Assembly (NCBI GenBank): GCA_030652345.1
Contig: JAUSAU010000002.1
Coordinates: 1-64,000 of the forward strand
Direction: 5' to 3'
DNA from: Coriobacteriia bacterium
Lineage (GTDB): Bacteria; Actinomycetota; Coriobacteriia; Anaerosomatales; PALSA-660
Length of the DNA stretch: 64,000 bases
The position numbers and the translations under genes were made by a program. Shown one piece after another: positions 24,981 through 33,893 of this stretch (within the stretch, counting starts at the first letter, position 1; every line of letters starts with the position of its first letter). The notes beneath the pieces are model-generated. The model saw only the letters and a program-made list of their open reading frames with translations, was not told where the DNA came from and did no database searches.

Positions 24981-25066
24981 TGGTGCGGGTGAAAGGAGTT
25001 GAACCTTCACGGGGTTGCCCCCACATGGACCTGAACCATGCGCGTCTGCCATTCCGCCACACCCGC
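24981..25066 (-). tRNA. tRNA-Leu (anticodon CAG)
   Basis: An 86-base tRNA with encoded CCA. The acceptor arm is GCGGGTG pairing with CACCCGC. The anticodon arm is CATGG-TTCAGGT-CCATG, giving anticodon CAG, which reads CUG leucine. A long variable arm (TGGGGGCAACCCCG) marks it as a class II tRNA, and the T arm carries GGTTCAACTCC. Confidence 0.97.
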
Positions 25067-25080
25067 GTGCGCGAGAGAGG

Positions 25081-25110
25081 ATAGTAGCACCCGCAGGTCG
25101 CGAGCGGCAA
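25081..25110 (-). promoter_or_regulatory. Candidate promoter of tRNA-Leu
   Basis: Minus strand TTGCCG (25110-25105), an 18-base spacer and TACTAT (25086-25081), 14 bases upstream of the tRNA 5' end. Four matches at -35 and reasonable -10 placement. Confidence 0.45.
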
Positions 25111-25184
25111 ATGCCGATGACGCGATCGACCGGGACGCGGCATTCCACCGGGCGCGGCCACCGAGCGCTAGAATCGAGCAGGAA

Positions 25185-26921
25185 ATGGCTCGGCGACCCG
25201 GCGGGAGGCGCGTGGACGAGGGGTTGATCCTTGGGCGATACCGGCTCCTCACCGAACTCGGTGAGGGCGGCCACGGCACCGTCGACCTCGCGTTCGACAC
25301 GAAGATGGCGCGTCGCGTCGCCATCAAGCGGATCCCGATCACGCACCGCGGCGTGGCGCTGCTCGAGGCGACGACCGGCCTGAAAGAGGCGCGGACGGCC
25401 GCCCTGCTCAACCACCCGAACATCATCACGGTCCACGAGTGGGACACCGACTCCGACGAGGCGTTCCTCATCATGGAGCACGTCGACGGGGCCTCGCTCG
25501 CAGAGTTGCTCGATGCCTACGGGCCCTTCCGGGCCGACGAGGCGGCCGCGATCCTCGGCCCGGTCGCCGAGGCCCTCGCGTTCGCGCACGACAACGGCGT
25601 GCTGCATCTCGACCTCAAGCCCGAGAACGTCCTCGTGACGCGCGACGGACTCGTCAAGGTCGCGGACTTCGGCGTCGCATCGCTCACGAACGCCGCCGGC
25701 CAGGCGATCAGCGCCGGCGGCACGCTCGGCTACATGCCGCCGGAGCAGTTGCGCGGCTTGCCCGTGGACCCGCGCACGGACATCTGGGCACTGGGCGCGC
25801 TCACGTTCGAGGTGCTGACCGGGGCCGTGCCGCTCGCATCGGACTCGATCGAGGGTGCGCTGTACAAGGCGGAGCGCGTCGAGATCGCACCTCCCGGCGA
25901 GTTCGAACCATCGCTGCCCCGCGAGATCGACGACCTGGTCATGGCGGCGCTCGAGCCTGATCCGGAGAGCCGTCCCGCCGACGTCTCGGAGTTCGCGGAC
26001 GCGGTCCTCGCTTTGCTCGGCGACCCCGAGGAGGGGCGCTCGGCGCTCCGTGATCTGGTCGACGAGTTCACTGCCGAAGAAGAACCCGACGACGCCGAGG
26101 GCATCTCGCTGCTCCGTCTCGGGCTCTGGGACCGGCTCGCCACGCGGTCGGGCGCCGCCGAACGCGCTTTGACCGCTCTCGGCAGCGCCTACCTCGCGTG
26201 GATCGGCCTCGAGCCGCTCGGTTTCGGACTCCCCGCCTCGCTCGGAGCTGTCGCCATCGCCGCCGCGGGCGGGTGGTTCGCACCGCCCCTCGGGCTCGCG
26301 GCGGGGCTCGTCCTGCTCGCTGCGGGTGGTTTCGCCGCCGGCCCGGTCGCCGGCATCGCGCTCGGCCTGGCCGGCGCGGTCTGGTGGATCGTGGTGTGCC
26401 GCGTGCGTCCGGGCGCGGGCGCCGCCCCCGGGTTCGCGCCGCTGGCGGGCATCTCCGGCACCGGCGCGGCGCTCCCGTTGCTCGTCGGCTTCTTCGTCGA
26501 CGGAGTGTGGGCCGCCGGGGCCGCCGGGGCGGTGAGCGGGCTCGCGCTCGCACTGTTCGAGCAGGGTGCTGCGGGCGCAGGAGCGAACGCTTCGCCGCTC
26601 GCTCTGGTGTTCTCGCCTCTGTCGACCCTCGCCGTCACCGACTGGGGTTCGGCGGCCGTCCCGGTCGTCGCCACGACGCTCGGCTGGGGCGTCGCGGGCG
26701 TGCTCTCCTCGCTGGGCGCCGGTCGCGGGACACGCGCCGGCGCGGCTGCGGGGACCGCCGGCGGCCTGCTCGTGATGGCGGCTGCGACGGGGCCGTGGAT
26801 GACGGGCGGTTCACAGCTGCCGGTGATGACGGTCGTCCGCTTGGCCATCGCACTTATACTGATGGTCGCGGTCATCGCACTGGGACCGCCACTGCAATCC
26901 GGCGAGAGCGCGGACGACTGA
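25185..26921 (+). CDS. Serine/threonine protein kinase with a long polytopic membrane C terminus
   Basis: The N-terminal kinase domain (about 280 residues) has the nucleotide loop GEGGHGTV, lysine K48 in VAIKRI, the catalytic loop HLDLKPEN (Leu in place of the usual Arg) and DFG in VADFGVAS, followed by GTLGYMPPEQ. The C-terminal 250 residues are Gly/Ala-rich with seven or more hydrophobic segments, so the kinase is tethered by a polytopic domain rather than one helix, and no PASTA repeats follow. It opens the division/cell-wall signalling cluster, two bases before fhaA. The start is uncertain: ATG 25185 follows a TAGAAT box closely (near-leaderless transcript possible), and GTG 25212 has GGGAGG only three bases upstream. 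Confidence 0.88.
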   Translation: MARRPGGRRVDEGLILGRYRLLTELGEGGHGTVDLAFDTKMARRVAIKRIPITHRGVALLEATTGLKEARTAALLNHPNIITVHEWDTDSDEAFLIMEHVDGASLAELLDAYGPFRADEAAAILGPVAEALAFAHDNGVLHLDLKPENVLVTRDGLVKVADFGVASLTNAAGQAISAGGTLGYMPPEQLRGLPVDPRTDIWALGALTFEVLTGAVPLASDSIEGALYKAERVEIAPPGEFEPSLPREIDDLVMAALEPDPESRPADVSEFADAVLALLGDPEEGRSALRDLVDEFTAEEEPDDAEGISLLRLGLWDRLATRSGAAERALTALGSAYLAWIGLEPLGFGLPASLGAVAIAAAGGWFAPPLGLAAGLVLLAAGGFAAGPVAGIALGLAGAVWWIVVCRVRPGAGAAPGFAPLAGISGTGAALPLLVGFFVDGVWAAGAAGAVSGLALALFEQGAAGAGANASPLALVFSPLSTLAVTDWGSAAVPVVATTLGWGVAGVLSSLGAGRGTRAGAAAGTAGGLLVMAAATGPWMTGGSQLPVMTVVRLAIALILMVAVIALGPPLQSGESADD

Positions 26922-26922
26922 C

Positions 26923-27660
26923 GTGAGCATCCTCTCGAACTTCGAAGACCGGGTCGGCGGCGCCCTCGAGGGCGCCTTCGCCAGCGTCTTCCGATCGCCG
27001 GTGCAGCCGTCGGAGATCGCGCGCGCGCTGGCCAAGGCCATGGACGACGGGCGGGTCCTCGGCATCGGCAAGATCTACGCACCGGTGGCGTACACGGTGG
27101 CCCTCTCGCCGGAGGACGCCGACATCTTCGGCGCCTTCACCGACACGCTGTCCGGCGAGCTGTCGACCTACCTCGTCGACCACGCGCGGGAGCAGCACTA
27201 CTCGCTCTCGGGCCGTCCTGCGGTGGGCTTCATGATCCACGACGATCTCAAGCTCGGCCGCTTCCGCGTCAGCGCCGACCTCGCCTTCGCCGAGGACGAC
27301 CCGGCCGCCCCGCTCCTCACGTTCGATATCGCCGAGGACGACGAGGACGACGCGCCGGGCCCGGTCGGCGGCATCGCGACGGTGACGGTCGGCGAGACCG
27401 ACCACGACGTCGCCCTGCGCGGCAACCGGGTCGTCGTCGGACGGCTCGCCACCTGCGACATCTGCCTGGGCGACGCGAACGCCTCGCGCTCGCACGCAGC
27501 GTTCACCCGCACCGCGGACGGCTGGACGATCGACGATCTCGAATCCACCAACGGCACGTATCTCAACGGCCGCCGCGTCACCGCATCCGAGCGCCTGAGC
27601 GACGGCGACGTCGTGGAGATCGGACTCACGCGCCTGACGTTCCACAGCAACGGGAGGTGA
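26923..27660 (+). CDS. fhaA: FhaA-type protein: DUF3662 plus FHA domain
   Basis: A 245-residue protein. Residues 1-120 form the DUF3662 domain (LSNFEDRVGGALEGAFASVF, and PSEIARALAKAMDD). The C-terminal FHA domain has the phosphothreonine-binding pattern GRLATCDICLGDANASRSHA and STNGTYLNG. In mycobacteria FhaA binds phosphorylated MviN and regulates peptidoglycan precursor export. It sits between a kinase gene and fhaB, the conserved actinobacterial order. The GTG at 26923 starts one base after the kinase stop. Confidence 0.93.
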   Translation: MSILSNFEDRVGGALEGAFASVFRSPVQPSEIARALAKAMDDGRVLGIGKIYAPVAYTVALSPEDADIFGAFTDTLSGELSTYLVDHAREQHYSLSGRPAVGFMIHDDLKLGRFRVSADLAFAEDDPAAPLLTFDIAEDDEDDAPGPVGGIATVTVGETDHDVALRGNRVVVGRLATCDICLGDANASRSHAAFTRTADGWTIDDLESTNGTYLNGRRVTASERLSDGDVVEIGLTRLTFHSNGR

Positions 27661-27664
27661 GCGT

Positions 27665-28084
27665 GTGGTCGACGTCGTCCTCCTCTTCGGCCGCATCCTG
27701 CTCATCGCACTGCTCTATCTCTTCCTGTTCGCGACGGTGCGGGCGGGCCTGGGGCTCATCAAGAGAGGCGCTCCGGGCACGCCGGAACGCCCCATGGCGC
27801 TCGTGGTGACCGCCGGACCACCGGAGCTCACGGGCATCCGGATCCCGCTCGATGCCGTCGTGCGCATCGGACGTGCCCCCGGCCACGAACTCGTCATCGC
27901 CGACGACTTCGTGTCGACGAACCACGCACGGATCGTCCCCGCTCCCGGCGGGCCGGTCCTCGAGGACCTGGACTCGACCAACGGGACGGTCGTGAACGGC
28001 CGCCGCGTGACGGCCCCCGTGACACTCTCGCCCGGTGACTCGATCGAGTTCGGCACCGTCAAGACGAAGGTCTCGCGGCTGTGA
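27665..28084 (+). CDS. fhaB: FhaB-type membrane-anchored FHA domain protein
   Basis: A 139-residue protein with one N-terminal membrane helix (VVLLFGRILLIALLYLFLFA) and a C-terminal FHA domain (IGRAPGHELVIADDFVSTNH and LDSTNGTVVNGR). FhaB (FipA) recognises phosphorylated division proteins such as FtsZ and FtsQ in mycobacteria. GGAGG lies seven bases before the GTG at 27665. The stop overlaps the start of the phosphatase gene (GTGA). Confidence 0.92.
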   Translation: MVDVVLLFGRILLIALLYLFLFATVRAGLGLIKRGAPGTPERPMALVVTAGPPELTGIRIPLDAVVRIGRAPGHELVIADDFVSTNHARIVPAPGGPVLEDLDSTNGTVVNGRRVTAPVTLSPGDSIEFGTVKTKVSRL

Positions 28085-29205
28085 GCGCGGCGGAGCTTCA
28101 GGGAGCGGCAGGCCTGACCGACCCCGGCCTGACACGCCCCTCGAACGAGGACTCTCTGCTGGTGGAGGGCCCGCTCTACGCGGTGGCCGACGGCATGGGC
28201 GGCCACCGAGCCGGTGAGGTCGCAAGCCGCATCGCACTCGACGCGCTGCTCGCGAACGCGCCCCGTCTCATCGACGCCAAAGCGCTCGCGCGCGCCGTCC
28301 GCGCAGCGAACCGCGCGGTGATCGATTCGGCGGAGAAGAGCCGCACACGCACGGGAATGGGCACCACACTCACGGCCGCCATGGTCGACGGCACCGCGAT
28401 CGCCGTGGCGCACGTCGGCGATTCGCGCGCCTATCTGCTCCACCGGGGCCAGCTGCAGCGCATCACCGAGGACCACTCGATGGTCGCGGACCTGGTCCGC
28501 CAGGGCTCCATCACCGAGGAGGACGCCCGCTTCCATCCCCAGCGCAGCGTCATCACGCGCGCACTCGGCTCCGACCCGAACATGATCGCCGATGTCTACG
28601 AGCTCGATGCGTCGCCCGGAGACCGCCTTCTCCTGTGCACCGACGGCTTGACCGGCATGCTCGACGACGGCTACATCGCGGAGATCCTGCTCGCCGAGCG
28701 CGACCCGAACGCCGCGGTCGCCAAGCTCATCGAAGCGGCCAACCGCGCGGGCGGCTACGACAACATCACCGCTGTGCTCATCGATATCGACGACACCCCT
28801 GCCGGCGAGCTCACGCCCGCGCGCGGCTCCCGCGAGGCCGGCCGCCGCGTCGCCTCGCGCCTGCTGTGGCTCACCGCAGCGGCGGCGCTCATCATCGTGA
28901 CGTCGTGGGGCGCCTACGCGTTCGCACAGTCCCGGGGCTACCTCATCGACGAGGGCGGCTACGTGACGGTCTACCGGGGCCTGCCCGGATCATTCGCGGG
29001 CCTGAGCCTGCATTGGCGCGTCGAGGCGACGGACGTGCCCGTCGACCGGCTCGACCTGCCCGTGCAGACGCGCCTGAAGGACGGCATCGCATTCGAGGAC
29101 GTCGCGGACGCGCGAGCCCGGGTCGCGGAACTGCGCGGTTCGCTCTCCCCGACCGGGACGCTCGTCGCCCCCCCTCCGGAGGCTACGACGGCACCTGCGC
29201 CGTGA
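28081..29205 (+). CDS. pstP: PP2C-type serine/threonine phosphatase, PstP-like
   Basis: A 374-residue membrane phosphatase that should reverse the action of the cluster's kinases. The PPM metal-binding motifs are RPSNEDSLLVEG, VADGMGGHRAGEVAS, AHVGDSRAYLL, ITRALGSDP, LLCTDGLTGM and GGYDNITAVLI. After the 240-residue catalytic domain come a linker, one membrane helix (LLWLTAAAALIIVTSWGAYA) and an extracytoplasmic tail rich in Pro and Ala. This is the usual PstP arrangement. It is coupled by GTGA junctions to fhaB upstream and the SEDS-PBP gene downstream. Confidence 0.93.
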   Translation: MSAAELQGAAGLTDPGLTRPSNEDSLLVEGPLYAVADGMGGHRAGEVASRIALDALLANAPRLIDAKALARAVRAANRAVIDSAEKSRTRTGMGTTLTAAMVDGTAIAVAHVGDSRAYLLHRGQLQRITEDHSMVADLVRQGSITEEDARFHPQRSVITRALGSDPNMIADVYELDASPGDRLLLCTDGLTGMLDDGYIAEILLAERDPNAAVAKLIEAANRAGGYDNITAVLIDIDDTPAGELTPARGSREAGRRVASRLLWLTAAAALIIVTSWGAYAFAQSRGYLIDEGGYVTVYRGLPGSFAGLSLHWRVEATDVPVDRLDLPVQTRLKDGIAFEDVADARARVAELRGSLSPTGTLVAPPPEATTAPAP

Positions 29206-31949
29206 GAGCCGCCTCCATGGGATCGCGCCGGACGATCGAACTGCTCCTGCTGTCGGCTGCCGCACCGGCGGTCCTGCTCATCTTCGCGCTGACGGCGGGC
29301 GCGAACCGCGCGGTCCTGACGGCCGCCGACTTCGTGGCGCCGGGCGGCCTCCTGCTCGCGTTCGCTGCTGCGCACCTCGCCGCCCGCCGCTTCGCGCCGG
29401 GGGCGGACCCCGCGCTGCTCCCGATCGCGGCCCTGCTCTCCGGGATCGGGCTCGCGGTGGTCACGCGCCTCGACCCCGCCCTCGCCGCGTCGCAGACGCT
29501 GTGGCTCTTGGGCGGCGTGGCGCTGCTCGCCGCGACCCTCGCCTTCCTGCCGCCGCTGGAGCGGCTCGCACGCTACAAGTACACGATCATGATCACCGGC
29601 CTCGTCCTGCTCCTGCTGCCTGCGGTCATCGGGCGCGAGGTGAACGGAGCGAAGCTGTGGCTGCGCTTCGCGGGCTTCTCGTTCCAGCCGGCCGAGATCG
29701 CAAAGCTGCTCATCGTGCTGTTCCTCGCCGCGTACCTGGCCGAGAACCGCGAGGTGCTGTCCGTGGCGCCGAAGCGGCTGTTCGGGCTGCGGATGCCGCC
29801 CGCGCGACACCTCGGCCCGCTGCTGCTCATGTGGGCGGTCTCGCTGGTCGTGCTGGTCGCGGAGAAGGACCTCGGGTCCTCACTGCTGTTCTTCGGCGTC
29901 TTCCTCGTCATGATCACGGTGGCCACCGGTCGATGGGGCTATGCCGTCATCGGGACCCTGCTGTTCGGCGCCGGAGCGACCGCGGCGTACTTCGCCTTCA
30001 CACACGTGCGTACGCGTGTCGGGATCTGGATCGACCCGTTCGCGGACGCGGCGGGCAAGGGCTATCAGCTCGTGCAGTCGCTCTTCGCACTGGCGGCGGG
30101 CGGGGTCATCGGCGTCGGGCCCGGTCGGGGCATGCCGGACCGGATCCCGTTCGTCGCGACCGACTTCATCTTCTCGGCGATCGGTGAGGAGCTCGGCCTG
30201 CTCGGCGGGGCCGCGGTCATCGCAGCCTACCTCGTCCTGTGCCTTCGCGGACTGGCGACCGCCGTGCGCGCCCGTTCCGACATGGCCGCGCTCACCGCGG
30301 CCGGCCTCGTTGCCACGATCGGGCTCCAGAGCTTCGTCATCGTCGGCGGAGTGACGCGCCTCATCCCGCTCACCGGCATCACGCTCCCGTTCGTGAGCTA
30401 CGGGGGTTCGTCGGTCGTCTCGAACTTCATCCTGCTGGCGCTGCTCATGCGCGCCGGCGACGACGCCCCGGCCGAAGGCGCGGAACTCGTGACGACGGGG
30501 CAGACCGGTACGCTCGGCCGGCTCGCCCTCGCCGGCCGGCTGACGGGCGAGGCGTGGATGTGCATCGTTCTGACGGTCGCGCTGATCACCAACCTCGCGT
30601 GGATCCAGGTCGGGCAGGCGCAGGCGCTGTCCAACAACACCCACAACACGCGCGGTCTCGAGAAGGAACTGCGGGCCGAACGCGGCGCGATCCTGACCAA
30701 GGACGGTGCCGTGCTCGCGCGCTCGGTCGTGCAGCCGGACGGGCGCTACCGGCGCACGTATCCCTCCGGGACGCTCGCGGCGCACGTCACGGGCTACTAC
30801 TCGGCACAGTACGGCCGCGCCGGCATGGAAGCGGCGGCGAACACCACGCTGGCCGGGCACCGCGGCTTCGCCTCGTTCACCGACGTGATGGACGACGCGC
30901 TCGGGCGGCCCGTGGCGGGAAACGACGTCGTCCTCACGATCGACAGCCGCATCCAGAAGGCGGCGGAGAAGGCACTGGCCGGACGCCGGGGAGCGGTCGT
31001 GGCGATCGATCCGCGCACGGGTGCGGTGCTCGCGATCGCCTCCTCCCCCGGCTTCAGCCCGGCCAAGGTCGACGCGCAACTCAAGGCCTGGTCGAAGGAG
31101 TCTGAGGCGCCGCTCGTCGACCGCGCACTCTCGAGCGTCTACCCGCCGGGCTCCACGTTCAAGGTCGTGACACTCACGCGTACGATCTCGAGCGGCATCG
31201 CCGGTCCCGACACCGTCCTGCCCGCCCCCTCGGTGCTGCAGATCGGCGGCGGCAAGGTCACGAACTTCGAGGGTGTCGGCTACGGCTCGGCCACCTTGCG
31301 ACAGGCCACACGGTCCTCGATCAACACCGTCTACGCCCAACTCGCCGACCGCATGGGCGCCACCTCGCTCGTCGATCAGGCACGTGCATTCGGTTTCGAC
31401 AGGTCCGTACCGTTCGAGCTCAGCGCTCAGCCGTCGATCATGCCGGCTCCCGAGAACATGACGAAGTGGGAGACGGCGTGGGCCGGCGTGGGCCAGCCCG
31501 TCGGTGCGAACCTGGTGAAGGGGCCTGTCGCCACACCACTGCAGATGGCGCTGGTCGCGGCGGGTATCGCCAACGGCGGCCGGGTCATGCAGCCCTATGT
31601 CATCGACCACACGGCCGACCCGTCCGGCCGACCGCTCGCCACCACCACGCCGCGCCTTCTCTCCACCGCGTGTGATGCGGCGACCGCGGCGACGGTCCGC
31701 GACCTGATGGTGGATGTCGTGAAGACGGGCAGCGGCAAGCGAGCGGCGATCCGCGGCGTCGATGTCGCCGGCAAGACCGGCACCGCCGAGGTCGGCCGGG
31801 GCGTGGCGACACACGCGTGGTTCATCGCGTTCGCCCCGGCGGACGCTCCCACGATCGCCCTGGCGATCGTGCTGGAGAACGGCGGCGTGGGCGGCCGTGT
31901 CGCCGCAGCGGCGGCACGCGGGATACTCGATGCGGGACTGCGCCGCTGA
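29202..31949 (+). CDS. Natural fusion of SEDS glycosyltransferase (RodA-like) and class B PBP transpeptidase (PbpA-like)
   Basis: A single 915-residue frame encodes both halves of the elongation/division peptidoglycan synthase. Residues 1 to about 430 are a RodA/FtsW/SpoVE polytopic glycosyltransferase with GREVNGAKLWL, the probable catalytic D321 in VATDFIFSAIGEELG and PFVSYGGSSVVSNF. Residues about 445-915 are a PbpA-type protein. It has its own membrane helix (TGEAWMCIVLTVALITNLAW), a short pedestal, and a transpeptidase domain with S651-TF-K654, SIN at 706-708 and KTGT from 858. In most actinobacteria rodA and pbpA are adjacent separate genes in this position. The GTG start overlaps the pstP stop (GTGA); ATG 29217 is an alternative. 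Confidence 0.92.
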   Translation: MRAASMGSRRTIELLLLSAAAPAVLLIFALTAGANRAVLTAADFVAPGGLLLAFAAAHLAARRFAPGADPALLPIAALLSGIGLAVVTRLDPALAASQTLWLLGGVALLAATLAFLPPLERLARYKYTIMITGLVLLLLPAVIGREVNGAKLWLRFAGFSFQPAEIAKLLIVLFLAAYLAENREVLSVAPKRLFGLRMPPARHLGPLLLMWAVSLVVLVAEKDLGSSLLFFGVFLVMITVATGRWGYAVIGTLLFGAGATAAYFAFTHVRTRVGIWIDPFADAAGKGYQLVQSLFALAAGGVIGVGPGRGMPDRIPFVATDFIFSAIGEELGLLGGAAVIAAYLVLCLRGLATAVRARSDMAALTAAGLVATIGLQSFVIVGGVTRLIPLTGITLPFVSYGGSSVVSNFILLALLMRAGDDAPAEGAELVTTGQTGTLGRLALAGRLTGEAWMCIVLTVALITNLAWIQVGQAQALSNNTHNTRGLEKELRAERGAILTKDGAVLARSVVQPDGRYRRTYPSGTLAAHVTGYYSAQYGRAGMEAAANTTLAGHRGFASFTDVMDDALGRPVAGNDVVLTIDSRIQKAAEKALAGRRGAVVAIDPRTGAVLAIASSPGFSPAKVDAQLKAWSKESEAPLVDRALSSVYPPGSTFKVVTLTRTISSGIAGPDTVLPAPSVLQIGGGKVTNFEGVGYGSATLRQATRSSINTVYAQLADRMGATSLVDQARAFGFDRSVPFELSAQPSIMPAPENMTKWETAWAGVGQPVGANLVKGPVATPLQMALVAAGIANGGRVMQPYVIDHTADPSGRPLATTTPRLLSTACDAATAATVRDLMVDVVKTGSGKRAAIRGVDVAGKTGTAEVGRGVATHAWFIAFAPADAPTIALAIVLENGGVGGRVAAAAARGILDAGLRR

Positions 31950-31965
31950 GCGCGGGCGGACCGCT

Positions 31966-31995
31966 GCATGCGGAGCGGGCGGACCCGCTCCATGC
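31966..31995 (+). terminator. Hairpin between the SEDS-PBP gene and pknB
   Basis: GCATG-[CG]-GAGCGGG / CCCGCTCCATGC: a 12-bp stem with a two-base bulge and a CGGA loop, starting 17 bases after the SEDS-PBP stop. It is part of a pair of direct repeats CCGCTNCATGCGG (31961-31973 and 31985-31997). No T-run follows. It may partly end transcription before a separate pknB promoter (TAGAAT at 31998-32003). Confidence 0.4.
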
Positions 31996-32054
31996 GGTAG
32001 AATCACAGGGATGACCAGCGGTTGGTCAGAAGCGACAAGGATCCGGAGCCACAC

Positions 32055-33872
32055 GTGGACGACATGATCTTCGGCCGGAGATACCGGGTGACCGAGCGGA
32101 TCGGCTCGGGCGGCATGGCCGATGTGTACAAAGCGGTCGACGAGACGCTGGGCCGCACCGTCGCGGTCAAGGTCATGCATGCTCACTATGCAGCCGACCC
32201 CGACTACGTGGCGCGCTTCCGCCAGGAAGCGGCAGCCGCGGCCAACCTGTCGCACCCCTCGATCGTCAACATCTACGACTTCGGGGTCGAAGGCACGCCC
32301 TACATCGTCATGGAGCTCGTGCGCGGCACGGATCTCAAGGCAGTCCTGCGCCAGCGCGGTGTGATCGACCCGACGCAGGTCGCCGAGTACGGCGCACAGG
32401 TCTGCTCGGCGCTCGGCGTCGCGCACGGCTACGGGATCATCCACCGCGACATCAAGCCTCAGAACGTCGTGCTGCAGCCGGACGGCCGCGTGAAGGTCAT
32501 GGACTTCGGCATCGCGCGTGCGGTGGACTCCGATGCAACGCAGACCGGCTCGGTGCTCGGAACGGCCCAGTACGTCTCACCCGAGCAGGCGCAGGGGCGC
32601 GTCCTCGGACCCCAGACCGACCTCTACTCCCTCGGCGTCGTCCTCTACGAGCTGAGCACCGGGCGCCTGCCGTTCGACGGCGACACGCCCGTCTCCGTCG
32701 CCCTCAAGCACGTCAACGACGCCCCCGTGCCGCCGCGTCAGCTCCGGCCGGAGATCCCGCCGGCACTCGAGGCGGTCATCCTCAAGGCGATGACGAAGGA
32801 TCCGGCGCACCGCTACCGCTCTGCGGACGAGATGCGTGACGACCTGCTGCGCGTGGCAGCCGGCCGCCCCGTCTCCGCTCAGGCCCGTGTCGACGATACG
32901 AGCGTCATGCCCGCGGTTGAGCGCGCGGGACGCGTAGCGGACGTCCGCCGCACGCCCGAGCGCCGCGGGACCAGTCCGTGGGTCTGGGTCGGGATCGTCG
33001 CGCTCCTGCTCGCGCTGGGCCTCGGGGTCGTCTGGGCGATGACCGCGCTCAGCCCCGGGATCAAGGTGCCTGACACGACCAAGATGACGCTCGCCGAGGC
33101 CAAGGCGGCCATCATCCAGGCGGAGCTCACCGTCGGCAACGTCGACAGCAAGCCGGACGACACCGCTCCGAAGGACACCGTACTCTCCACCGACCCGCCC
33201 GCAGGTGACCCCGCGGAGAAGGGCCAGGCCATCGACATCGTCGTGAGCGCCGGTCCGCAACTCCTCCCGATCCCCGACGTGACCGGGATGCCCAAGGACT
33301 CTGCGATCGCCACATTGCAGGCGGGCGGTTTTGACGTCGACGCGATGATCACCGAGGAGTTCAACGCCAAGGTCAAGGCCGGCGCGGTCATCCGCCAGGA
33401 TCCCCCTGCGGACACCCCCATGCCGAAGGGCACGAAGGTGAAGCTCTGGGTGTCGAAGGGTGCCGAGACCGCGGGCGTCCCGTACGTGATCGACAAGAGC
33501 AAAGCCGACGCGATCTCCGACCTCCAGAAGGCCGGCTTCACCGTGAAGTCCGTCGACAAGTCCAACGGCGAGGTCGCGAAGGGCACGGTCTTCGACCAGT
33601 CACCCGCCGGCGGCGGACTCGCGGCCAAGGGCAGTGAGGTCACGATCTACGTTTCGAGCGGCCCGAAGCAGGTCAGCGTTCCGGTGCTCAAGGACCTCAC
33701 GCAGGCGGAGGCGGTCGCGAAGCTGACGGCAGCGGGTCTCAACGCGAACGTACAGTCGCTGACCGACGCGGACCCGACCAAGACGGGCAAGGTCCAGGAC
33801 CAGGATCCGTCCGGTGGCACGAAGGTCAACGAAGGCGCGACCGTCACGATCTGGGTCGCGAAGCTGCCATAG
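32055..33872 (+). CDS. pknB: PknB-type serine/threonine kinase with four PASTA domains
   Basis: A 605-residue sensor kinase for cell-wall state. The kinase domain has GSGGMADVY, lysine in VAVKVM, HRDIKPQN and DFG in VMDFGIAR. A membrane helix follows (WVWVGIVALLLALGLGVVWA). Outside the cell are four PASTA repeats, starting near IKVPDTTKM, LPIPDVTGM, AGVPYVIDK and VSVPVLKDL, which bind peptidoglycan fragments or lipid II. The GTG at 32055 has GGAG six bases upstream; ATG 32064 is also possible. It closes the fhaA-fhaB-pstP-rodA/pbpA-pknB cluster, where PknB is expected to phosphorylate the FHA partners and division proteins. Confidence 0.95.
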   Translation: MDDMIFGRRYRVTERIGSGGMADVYKAVDETLGRTVAVKVMHAHYAADPDYVARFRQEAAAAANLSHPSIVNIYDFGVEGTPYIVMELVRGTDLKAVLRQRGVIDPTQVAEYGAQVCSALGVAHGYGIIHRDIKPQNVVLQPDGRVKVMDFGIARAVDSDATQTGSVLGTAQYVSPEQAQGRVLGPQTDLYSLGVVLYELSTGRLPFDGDTPVSVALKHVNDAPVPPRQLRPEIPPALEAVILKAMTKDPAHRYRSADEMRDDLLRVAAGRPVSAQARVDDTSVMPAVERAGRVADVRRTPERRGTSPWVWVGIVALLLALGLGVVWAMTALSPGIKVPDTTKMTLAEAKAAIIQAELTVGNVDSKPDDTAPKDTVLSTDPPAGDPAEKGQAIDIVVSAGPQLLPIPDVTGMPKDSAIATLQAGGFDVDAMITEEFNAKVKAGAVIRQDPPADTPMPKGTKVKLWVSKGAETAGVPYVIDKSKADAISDLQKAGFTVKSVDKSNGEVAKGTVFDQSPAGGGLAAKGSEVTIYVSSGPKQVSVPVLKDLTQAEAVAKLTAAGLNANVQSLTDADPTKTGKVQDQDPSGGTKVNEGATVTIWVAKLP

Positions 33873-33893
33873 CGATCCCGGGGACGCCAGCCC

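Noticed and set aside
23607..25607. A 666-residue frame extending the serine hydrolase upstream through the tRNA-Leu region.
   Set aside because: The part upstream of ATG 24695 crosses a terminator and a tRNA and has no family similarity; the hydrolase starts at 24695.
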